DNA of 64,000 nt, taken from assembly GCA_949318235.1 (NCBI GenBank), contig OX439137.1, positions 18,086,687-18,150,686 on the forward strand, written 5' to 3'. The stretch's first letter is position 1, and each line of letters opens with the position of its first letter. This DNA is from Ecdyonurus torrentis. Taxonomy: Eukaryota; Arthropoda; Insecta; Ephemeroptera; Heptageniidae. Positions 55,425 to 64,000 of the stretch are shown here, piece by piece. Under the pieces are notes generated by a model. That model was not told the DNA's origin and searched no databases. It saw nothing but the letters and a program-made list of their open reading frames with translations. Made by a program: the position numbers and the translations under genes.

Positions 55425-56240
55425 TGTTCTTTCCATAGTGAAGAGAGTCCCATAGTTTGGTGAAAAATCTTGCTAGCATAGCTATAAAACTAACACATAT
55501 TGAAGAAAAGGATATTAGAAGCCAACAAGCAGTGCCTTACCACGATGAGGTTCGTAGTTTGGTGAAAATCTTGATGACACAGCTTACACAAATATTTACA
55601 AGTTAACTAACAAGGGAGGGTATTCTATCATGACATGAGTTCGAAGCTGGGACTTGGAGTGGGGTATGATCTCCCAACCAAAGGTTTACTACTAAATTTT
55701 TACGTCCCTATACGCACTTTTACCGGAGTTACAGCCGTAAAAGTGAGACGTTTCGACTTTCGAGGGCAACATCTTCAGTTGCTTAGAGTGTAGTGACTAC
55801 AGAGGGCTGTTGCTCTCAAAACATCTTAGTTAACTTGTAAATATTTGTGTAAGCTGTGCCATCAAGATTTTCACCAAGCTACAGACCTCATCGTAGTAAG
55901 GTGCTGCTTGTTGGTTTCTCCTGTCCTTTTCTTTGATTATTATTCAAACCAAAATGGTTTATTTAACCTTTCCTTATTAATAATATGTACATATATAGCA
56001 CATATTAAAGAGCTTTTGGCATTAAACTACAAGACAAATGATGTATGTTATGTCTTCATCAGTCCTTACAGAGAGAAACTGTGACTGAACATTCATAGTT
56101 TCTCTCGGAGTCTGTAAGGCAAAACACGCTGCATTTCTGTTGCAGTTTATATTGCCAAAAGTTCTTCAATATGTGTTAGTTTTATGTTTGCTAGCAAGAT
56201 TTGTCACCAAACTATGGGACTCTCTTCACTATGGTAAGAC
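55425..56240. mobile_element. Foldback of about 800 bases with an insertion in one arm
   Basis: Arms CATAGTGAAGAGAGTCCCAT and ATGGGACTCTCTTCACTATG at the ends, and AATATTTACAAGTTAACTAA with TTAGTTAACTTGTAAATATT near the apex. The right arm is enlarged by about 230 bases (55935-56165), which contain their own hairpin (CCTTACAGAGAGAAACT and AGTTTCTCTCGGAGTCTG). Confidence 0.8.
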
Positions 56241-56249
56241 CAGCGTATG

Positions 56250-57590
56250 ATTTTTCTCTGAACTTTATCTTATGGAGTATGTACTTAGTATTTTTTAGGA
56301 ACTAAAAATATAATTTATGTGTATATTTTGGAGTAAAGAATGTGCAGAAAAAAAATGATTGCATTAAATATGCATATTAAAATCTTAAATTAGAGAATAT
56401 TTTATACAATCATATTTAATTGCAAATATTATTCAGTTATGTGAACCTGCCTTTAAACTATCGTAAAAATATTAAAGTAAAAAAACTGTTTTTGTTTTCG
56501 TTTTACAAGAACTTTTCAAATTCTCTCCTATGCTATGACGCTGCACTAGATAAACTACTTTAACACGTCCTAATTTTATCTACTATGTTGCAATATAGTG
56601 ATCTTGCAAATTTTTAAATTTCTTATTTGAAAAGAACAGTTAGCTATTTATTAGATAACCTTTTTTTTATCATGAAATCTTTGCAAAGAAAAAAAAATTA
56701 AAGGTCAACTTTTGGTCGAACTTTTACTCAATTTTTGTATGCTAAAAATGACTTAATTTGAGTTGAAAATACTTTTAAACTAACAAAAAATATTTCAATT
56801 TAAATTATTTAAGACGCTAATGACTTCAAATATTAATTAGTTATATTAATTTTATAAAAATCTAAAAAAAAACACAAACCTTTTTTGCCTTACAGCTGTT
56901 TTTGTTGTTTACCGGTGCAACGTTGCCACATTTTTTTCGATTTTTTTGCTTAAAACTTTTCGATATGCTTTTGTTTTTTCATAATGCCGCCAAATTTAAT
57001 GCAGTGCTAATTCTTTGTTTTTTATTAATAATTAAGTAACTATGCAAATAGTAAAACAAGACACTTAATTTTATGATTTTAATACGAAATCACTCATGAA
57101 AAGATCCAATGATCCAATGTGTCAGAAATTAGAAATAAAAAATGAAAAATAACATCACTACCAACAAAATAGAATAACTCAACTATTTTTTACTAAAGTT
57201 TTATAATTACCCAGATATATTCTTAAATTTGGCATTTAAAATTTTTAATTCCTTTAGGGTTTTTAAACTAAATTAAATAAAATTCTTCAAACCGTAATTA
57301 GAATGTCATTATCACTATTTATATTTTGTTTCATAATTTTAGTGATTTAATTTGTTATGTTGGCAAAAATATAATTTTTACAGTCCCTTCTCACGCTAAT
57401 TTCGCATTGTTTTAAAGTAACTTTGAACTTTTAATATAAAGATTAATAATTAAACTTTCAAATTGTGACATTATTTATGCAAAATATTTAAATAAATTAC
57501 TTAAAAAAAGTGAAAATTTTCCGCTGTAATCTATTTTAAGAAGTTTAAAATACTGGCGGTTAATTTCTAACATTAAGCCAATCAGAGAAG
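56250..57590. other. AT-rich stretch without recognisable gene
   Basis: About 1.3 kb of AT-rich DNA. No exon or family copy was recognised. Confidence 0.5.
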
Positions 57591-57599
57591 ACATATTAA

Positions 57600-58712
57600 T
57601 GCTGTTCGTAAACCCTGTGGGCTTTACGGAAACTAAACATGTGATAGTACTACTTTTTCCCGCCTTTTTTGGTGCCGCGTATTTTGAATGACAAATGCAG
57701 AAATAAGGCTAATGGGACGACTAAAGACCCCAAAGATATGTCAAAATCATCGCTAAAGACGCTAGATAATTTATTAAAGGTATTTCACGCAAGAAAACAT
57801 CAAATTAGGAGGAAAACGTGCAGTAAATTGAAATTATACGTCTTAAAATTTGTATCGTCACTGAATACTTTGGCGCAATTTTATCCATGGCGCGTGACTT
57901 AAATAGTGAGAAAGAAAACAGTCCAGAAGGGTTTATTTAGCTACACTCAAACATATTAGTGTACTAAACTAAAGAAACAGACACTGAAATGTATTTATCA
58001 ACGTAAAATAAAAACATTTAAGATGAATTTTAGGTGTAATATTATGATTATTGCTGCACAGCTATCTGTTTGATCAAATGCCTCTCTAAATGACCGATAG
58101 ATGGTTGTAGCTTCTACTTTATTACTGCCACCTATCGGCCATTTAGAGAAGCACGACCGTCTCGGCAAACCGATAGCTGTGCAGCAATAATCATAATATT
58201 ACACCTAAAATTCATCTTAAATGTTTTTATTACGTTGATAAATACATTTCAGTGTCTGTTTCTTTAGTTTTTGTTACACTAATATGTTTGAGTGTAGTTA
58301 AATAAACCCTTCTGGACTGTTTTCTTTCTCACTATTTAAGTCACGCGCCATGGATAAAATTGCGCCAAAGTATTCAGTGACGATACAAATTTTAAGACGT
58401 ATAATTTCAATTTACTGCACGTTTTCCTCGTAATTTGATGTTTTCTTGCGTGAAATACCTTTAATAAATTATCTAGCGTCTTTAGCGATGATTTTGACAT
58501 GTCTTTGGGGTCTTTAGTCGTCCCATTAGCCTTATTTCTGCATTTGTCATTCAAAATACGCGGCACCAAAAAAGGCGGGAAAAAGTAGTACTATCACATG
58601 TTTAGTTTCCGTAAAGCCCACTGTTCTCTGCTCCTAAAATGACGATCAACTTTGGTTATTCAAATGGGATGCGCATTTTTTGGTGCAAGAGAACAGGGTT
58701 TACGAACAACAC
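57600..58712 (+). mobile_element. Family I foldback split by a 1-kb palindrome
   Basis: GCTGTTCGTAAACCCTG (57601-57617) and CTGTTCTCTGCTCCTAAAAT to CAGGGTTTACGAACAAC (58621-58712) are the two parts of one family I unit. Confidence 0.85.
57618..58620. mobile_element. 1003-base palindromic element
   Basis: Perfect ends TGGGCTTTACGGAAAC and GTTTCCGTAAAGCCCA, flanked by CTG on each side (57615-57617 and 58621-58623) as a 3-base target duplication. The arms are about 490 bases and differ by few bases except near the apex (58060-58160), where the left arm has TGTTTGATCAAATGCC and the right has a different stretch. Each arm contains the same 77-codon open frame (57669-57902 plus, 58336-58569 minus), differing at one residue. 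That protein is basic, unrecognised, and begins at a non-ATG codon, so coding function is doubtful. The 3-base duplication would fit PIF/Harbinger- or CACTA-like elements. Confidence 0.88.
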
Positions 58713-58894
58713 TAATTAAAACAAATTTAAACCAATCATCGCAATTATTGAAAAAGCCGCCATATCGGGCAAGTGTGAAAATATTTTGTGATTGCTATGT
58801 GTCTGTGAAATTTATGCTAATTACAAACTAATTAAATGTAATTACTGATATTTTATGTTGCACAATTAATTTTTAATATATAACATATTATTTC

Positions 58895-59065
58895 TGTTAT
58901 AACATGCTATTTTCTCTCTTATTTGATAGCCACGGTTTCTGAAAATTTTATCATAGGTAGGTGTTATACTGTTAACTTTCAAAAATGTCATCATAAAAAG
59001 TTTTGACGTTTTCTTTTTAAATTTTGTGATATAAGATAAGCCATCTATATACCCTTAACTTAGAT
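58895..59065 (+). repeat. Family H fragment
   Basis: TTTTATCATAGGTAGGTGTTA and GATATAAGATAAGCCATCTA. Confidence 0.55.
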
Positions 59066-59069
59066 GCGT

Positions 59070-59622
59070 GCAAAGTATAAGAAGTCCCACTAAAGGTAGA
59101 TCGAAGTGTAGTAAAAACGCAATATCTTCGATAATATATATTTATTATCAAAACAAAATTATATTAAGATTGATAAAGTTTTTATTTACTTATCGACACC
59201 GGAGTGATTGGTTGACAAATATACCATGAACCAATTACCAATTAATATATATTTAACAAATAACACTTTTATTATTATTATTGTTATATTTTATATTGAA
59301 ATAAAATTTATCAGAAAGTTTCTCTTTTCAGTAAAGCTTAATTTTTATTATTATTATTATTTTATTTTTTTGCTTACAATTATATTTGGTATAAAAAATA
59401 TTAAAAACTTATTTTATAGTTTAAAATTTAAATTTAAATGCATAAAAAGTTACTATTTAATATAATAATCTGAATTACAGCAAAAGATAACATATTCTTG
59501 CATGAACGTATATCTATATATAATTTATTATTATAACGTGACACATTATAAATACAAACTTTTTTCTTGCTTTTCATTTATTATATTTATTATTATTATT
59601 TTTTTGTAAATATACAACATTA

Positions 59623-59625
<3 letters not shown>
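59070..59625. other. AT-rich stretch without recognisable gene
   Basis: Contains an 85-codon frame (59208-59465) made of AT-rich codons; no domain is seen. Confidence 0.5.

Positions 59626-59627
<2 letters not shown>

Positions 59628-59720
<93 letters not shown>
59628..59720. repeat. (TA)n microsatellite
   Basis: About 90 bases of TA. Confidence 0.95.
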
Positions 59721-59721
<1 letters not shown>

Positions 59722-60097
59722 TACAATATACACATGTAAATAATAATAATAATAGTTTTTTAAAATTAATAGACATAATTGTCAGTTTAATAACTTTGAT
59801 TATTTAATAAATTTCAAAACTTTTGGGAATAAAATTTGGAGTTCAGAGATATGAGATCTCGTCACCACCATTTATTTTTTGTTTGATTAAAAATATTAGT
59901 AAATAATAATAATATTGTAGCTGTAATTAAATTTCTACATATTGATATAAGATTTTCATACGTTGTATGTCTTTACAGAGTAGTAGAAGTCAAATAACAC
60001 AAAATACATCAACATAATAATAACATATTATGTACAAATCTCTATGTTTTGTTACACATGATATTAAAAAATTTAGAAAAACTTAGGCTAGTTATAC

Positions 60098-60443
60098 TTA
60101 AAGCCATAGACCACATAAAACCACACATGCTTTTTAATGAATAAACACGAAATGGGATCTTTAAAACTGATGACAATTTTTACCAGAATGTTACTATAAC
60201 CCCACGAGAGAGCGTGAAAACACTTAAAAGTATGCAATTTGAGTGAATATTCATGTTTATGACGTCAGAATCATGCAAAAATTAGTGTGAAAATGCTGTG
60301 TCGGTTACATACATTGACTTTTCTGATCACACTGCTACGGGGCTACTGTTGGGTTTTGAGACAAACTAATGTTATTTATGTAAATCCCATGAAGTGTTTT
60401 GTAATAAAAAATAAAAATGCATTTCTCTGGTCTATTCCTTTAA
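60098..60443 (+). mobile_element. Family D MITE, complete
   Basis: TTAA at 60098-60101 and 60440-60443; AAGCCATAGACCACATAAAA left and TCTGGTCTATTCCTTTAA right; the interior has TTATGACGTCAGAATCATG. Confidence 0.85.
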
Positions 60444-60500
60444 ATAATTATATTACGTAGTTGTTTTTGTCAGTGTAATAATAAGCACCAATATACCCAC

Positions 60501-60610
60501 CTTGATGTAGCCATGTTTTGATTTTCTTGGTGTTGCTCTCATACACTTGCCATACTGGGGTAGCTTTATCATAGACAACAGATGTCATCTTCTGGTGAAA
60601 CAGTCGACAA
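60501..60610 (-). CDS. Putative exon upstream of FLAD1, unrecognised
   Basis: A 110-base segment bounded by an acceptor (ATTATCACAG ending 60611) and a donor GTGGGT (from 60500). From the ATG at 60588 it reads MTSVVYDKATPVWQVYESNT, then KKIKTWLHQ. Codon use is protein-like and GC is higher than the surroundings. I do not recognise the family. If spliced directly to FLAD1 exon A the frame does not match (a stop follows soon after), so it would act as an upstream ORF. Otherwise an unseen exon lies between, or this belongs to another gene. Confidence 0.5.
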
Positions 60611-60711
60611 CTGTGATAATTAAAGTTTTATAACAATGAACATTATCAGTTTACAAAATTCTTAACAAAAATTATATGGCTGAAAACACGTAAAGTATGT
60701 TTAGTGTTTCT

Positions 60712-60901
60712 AATTTAAAACCTTAGACCACATAAAATCACACGCACTTTTTAATGAATAAACATGAAATGGAATCTTCAAAACTGATGACAATTTTTAC
60801 AAGAATATTAATGTAGCCTCACGAGAGAGCGTGAAAATACTGTCAAGTATGCAATTTGCGTGACTATTCATGTTTATGACGTCAGAAATATGCAAAAATT
60901 A

Positions 60902-60992
<91 letters not shown>

Positions 60993-61075
60993 GCAGGATG
61001 TAAAAATCTAAATTTTCTGATCACTGCCATGAAGCTACAGTTGGGTTTTGAGACAAACTAAAGTTATTTATGTAA
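60712..61075 (+). mobile_element. Family D MITE expanded by a TA microsatellite
   Basis: AACCTTAGACCACATAAAAT left; the middle, after GCAAAAATTAGTAT, has grown a TA run of about 88 bases (60901-60988) before TTGTGCAGGATG. The right terminus is lost. Confidence 0.75.
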
Positions 61076-61139
61076 TCACTAAAAAAAGAAGAAAAAAGTG
61101 TTTTTCTCCACAACAGTAATGCTAAATTATTAGGTTATA

Positions 61140-61185
61140 AGCTTACCACTCGGCCATACCAGCTCAGTAATGTAAATATATATTT
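61140..61185 (-). repeat. tRNA-like SINE head fragment
   Basis: On the minus strand, GAGCTGGTATGGCCGAGTGG is followed by TAAGC: a Leu/Ser-type A-box without a matching B-box. Related to 16155-16530. Confidence 0.5.
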
Positions 61186-61217
61186 AATAAATAAAGTAAT
61201 ACAAGCAAGATATTTAC

Positions 61218-61400
61218 CTATTGTGTTGGCGTTGTAAATCAAATGATTCCACACACAGCTCACTCTTGCACTGATAGCTCCAGACTGAGAAGTTGATTTT
61301 TACTAATGAAGACGACAGATCATTGTTGTCTCTGTACTTCCGGTCTTTGCTGATAACAGTTTCTATATCTGACTGTCTTTAAAACTGAAAGATTTCTTTT
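61218..61400 (-). other. Putative first (leader) exon with ETS-type site
   Basis: The donor GTAAAT starts at 61217, and the segment joins in frame to 60501-60610. An open frame (ETVISKDRKYRDNNDLSSSL, then VKINFSVWSYQCKSEL) runs through it but lacks an in-frame ATG, so it is likely 5' untranslated. ACCGGAAGT on the minus strand (61336-61344) is a perfect ETS-family site, common in housekeeping-gene promoters and fitting a transcription start nearby. A short upstream ATG frame (6 codons) is present. Confidence 0.4.
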
Positions 61401-61404
61401 TACG

Positions 61405-61406
61405 TA

Positions 61407-61442
<36 letters not shown>

Positions 61443-62650
61443 ACTAAAAATTTAAATTAATGGGAGCGATTTATCAAACAACTTATCGACGCTAACTTTC
61501 AACAATGACGACATCGTAGTTATCGATTTTATTTATTGTCTATTTTATTATAGACGCAAGTATAGATTATACGTAATATATGCTGCATGGAAAATAATTA
61601 CTGCCTATATCAGGTACATGAATCCTGTATTTTGCAATAGGTACACAAAGGTACACTTGAATTTAAAACAGTTTATTTATTTGTTTATTTATTTGTTTGT
61701 TTCATTATTTATTTGTTTATTTATTTATTTATTTGTTTATTTATTGATATATTTATTTATTTGTTAATTAATTAATTAATTAATTTATTTATTTATTTGT
61801 TAATTAATTAATTAATTTATTTGTTTATTTATTGATATATTAATTTATTTACTTATTTATTTATCAATCTTTAATAGTTACTAATATCATATTTTATATC
61901 ATATATTGGGTACTTTTATGTATAAAAATAAAAAATGATTATGTACTTGATATATATTATATAATATATATTTATATAATATATATATAATATAAACACA
62001 CACATACAATACATAAAATAATATTATACTTTGCATTAAAGGAATCAGTTGAAGAGATAAGAAATTAAAAGACGGCTATTTTATTTTAGCTTATATGAAA
62101 TTTTATTAATCATTATAAAAATATTTTAGTTACAAAATGTTGAAATTATTACAAAAACATGCACAAAAAAACTAAATCTACGCTAATTTAAAGCACATTG
62201 CAATTTTTTTAAATTAAATTATATTCACGTATATTATAAGGGTTTTTTTTTAAAGTAAAGTTACGTACATTTCATTAGAAAATTCATTTACTTCGAAACA
62301 AAACAAAGAAATAAAAAAACATAAGTACATTACCGCATAAAATATCGCACCAGAGGGAAAATTTACTGTGATTCATAAATAATATTATTTAAATCATAAT
62401 ACTCTATTGTTGCCGAATCTTACTGTGCTTTTTGTTGATTTTAATACGTTTTTATATTTAAAAGATGATAATGTGGTGGCAAAATAATAATAATAATAAT
62501 AATAAAATAATAAATAAATAAAAAAAATAGTTAATAAGAAATCATTTTTATAAATTTATAAATATTTTTATTAACTGAAAACCATAATAGAAAATGATAT
62601 AAGTTATAATAATAAAAAAATATATGATATTATTCATAAATAACGAATAT
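61405..62650. other. AT-rich region with T-run and TTTA repeats
   Basis: T-run at 61412-61439 and a degenerate TTTA/TTAA tetranucleotide region at 61670-61865. No gene seen. Confidence 0.6.
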
Positions 62651-62659
62651 CGTAGCCTG

Positions 62660-62930
62660 CACATTAAACATTTTGACCTCGCTGCAGCGTGGCAATTATC
62701 AAAAAGCCACTCCGCGAACTAGCTAAAATGTATTTGCCAGTCCGCGATCTGGTCAAATTACAATGACCACGCCGCGGAGTGGCATTTGTTAAAAACCACT
62801 CCACGACGTTATCAAAATTACGATGCACAAGTGCCGAATTTCGGATCTTTTGGCAAAAATGCATTGTCACGTACGCCGCGACGTGGTCACTTATTTTGGC
62901 CAATGAGCGAATTTGGCAATGGTTGCCAAC
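62660..62930. repeat. GC-rich block of CCGCG/AGTGG motifs
   Basis: About 270 bases containing repeated variants of CACTCCGCGA, CCGCGGAGTGGC and ACGCCGCGACGTGG in both orientations, alternating with short AT spacers. It stands out sharply from the AT-rich flanks. The ORFs on both strands are probably incidental. Confidence 0.6.
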
Positions 62931-63088
62931 ATATATATATATATAATTATATGTGGGTAAAAAAATTAATAATAACGATAATTAACCAAAATATGTTATA
63001 TAAAAGCTGTTTACTTTATTGTTAAAACTTAGGGGTGCAACATATTCCTATATTGTTATATAGCTCGCTCTATCATGGCCTGATGATA

Positions 63089-63404
63089 TAGGGTGTATGC
63101 AGATGACTTTATATTTCAGGCGCTTAATGGAGCTACGCCATACTGGAGTAGTGAACAACATATTGCTCAGCACAGGACAAACTTTGTTTTAGGCAATTTT
63201 CTTTGTGAAATATATTAATTTTTTGTTAATGTAATTTTTCACACATATTTGTGAGATACTAATTCAACATATTTACGGCATCAATGCTCTCAAAAATATT
63301 CCATATAGTGTTTTTAAACTGCAAAATGAGATATTTTCCTATGCCACCCATGTTATTAAGTGATCCAACATAGCGTCGACTTTAACATGAATGCATACAC
63401 CCTA
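63089..63404 (-). mobile_element. Family A MITE, complete
   Basis: TAGGGTGTATGCAGATGAC to GAATGCATACACCCTA. It has lost the perfect TGACGTCA (ATGACTTTAT). Confidence 0.85.
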
Positions 63405-63457
63405 TATATCTGCAAATATATTGTCTTAAATCTACCCTCTTAACCCTCTTTACGCTA

Positions 63458-63633
63458 TTAAAGGCATAGACAACATGAAAACATGAGCATTTACATAAGA
63501 AAACCACTTGATGGGACTTACATAAATAACATTAATTTGTCTCAAAACCCAACTGTTGCGCCGTAGCAGTAATCAGAAAATTTCAAGTTATGCAACCCGC
63601 ACATCATTTTTATACTAGTTTTTGCATGTTTAT
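63458..63633 (-). mobile_element. Family D MITE, partial
   Basis: TTAAAGGCATAGACAACATG through TTATGCAACCCGCACATC, truncated at TGCATGTTTATTCC. Confidence 0.7.
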
Positions 63634-64000
63634 TCCGTGGAAGATATCCCCGAGGGCGGAGTTCATTTAGAGGACAATTAAAATAAACTGAAATAAACGT
63701 TTTCAATTTTTTATTTTATTATAAAGTGTTAAAACATTGTGTGTAAAAAATAAGCCTATTAACATTTAACCATCGATAAATTCGAAGAAAATTAAGATTA
63801 ATAAAATAATAATGAACTTTTATTTGCAGTATTAAATTTATTTAGAATAAGTTGTCTTCATAATAAATTTTTATTTTTATATGAGTTTAAAAAAAATTGA
63901 TTAAGAAACATTTACAAACAACGAATAAAAAAAAAGAAAAAAAAAAAAAACTTCGTAAATTTCTTTTGCAGTTAGTAATTTTGTATATTTTTGTGAACTC

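Noticed and set aside
57669..57902. 77-codon frame in the 1-kb palindrome as a real gene
   Set aside because: Its presence twice follows from the palindrome, it starts at a non-ATG codon and resembles no family I know; kept only as an observation.

Overview
This is AT-rich, intron- and transposon-laden eukaryotic DNA, almost certainly from an arthropod. The strongest evidence is an intact single-exon gene of the TipE/TEH family of voltage-gated sodium channel auxiliary subunits, known from arthropods, plus two exons of a visual opsin of the arthropod UV/short-wavelength type. I cannot narrow the lineage further. Recognisable genes are all on the minus strand: opsin exons at 2.8-3.4 kb, the TipE-like gene at 34.5-36.1 kb, and a FAD synthase (FLAD1) gene spread over 45.9-54.5 kb. 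Two further minus-strand exons at 60.5-61.4 kb may be its leader or part of an unidentified gene.

Almost everything else is small non-autonomous DNA transposons (MITEs and foldbacks), microsatellites and unassigned AT-rich sequence. I sorted the repeats by eye into families. A: about 310 bp, ends TAGGGTG...CCCTA, TA target. B: about 300 bp, TAGACC...GGTCTA. C: about 200 bp, ends CACGG...CCGTG, built from AT-rich ATTTATGCT motifs. D: about 350 bp, TTAA ends, TIR around CATAGACC/GGTCTAT. E: about 380 bp, TTAA ends, long TIR. F: about 300 bp, CATATTCTAAAAGAG ends. G: about 250 bp, TTATCGGTTTA ends. H: about 300 bp, one end near GTATTCAGATGGC. I: a 105-bp foldback, ends GTTCGTAAACCCTGT. J: hAT-type, 8-bp target duplications, TAGAGAG ends. 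K: multi-hairpin, ends CAGTAG...ATCTCCTATA. L: a conserved 80-bp unit. N: TAGTCTGACC ends. Many copies are nested, giving readable insertion orders.

Region by region: 0-24 kb holds the opsin exons, a tRNA-derived SINE-like copy, most family A, B and C copies and an assembly gap at 14.0 kb. 24-29 kb holds a 0.7-kb foldback with CT/GA runs and a 0.5-kb polypurine block. 30-43 kb holds the TipE-like gene between MITE clusters. 43-54.5 kb is the FLAD1 gene, whose introns are filled with foldbacks and two adjacent hAT elements. 55-64 kb holds a nearly 1-kb palindrome, further MITEs and the possible leader exons.

The most unusual item is a complete type I hammerhead ribozyme motif at 50013-50057. 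It sits inside a 1.2-kb hAT-type element in a FLAD1 intron, downstream of a TATA box and initiator-like sequence. A second pattern is that at least five unrelated-looking MITE families carry an internal TGACGTCA (CRE-type) palindrome.
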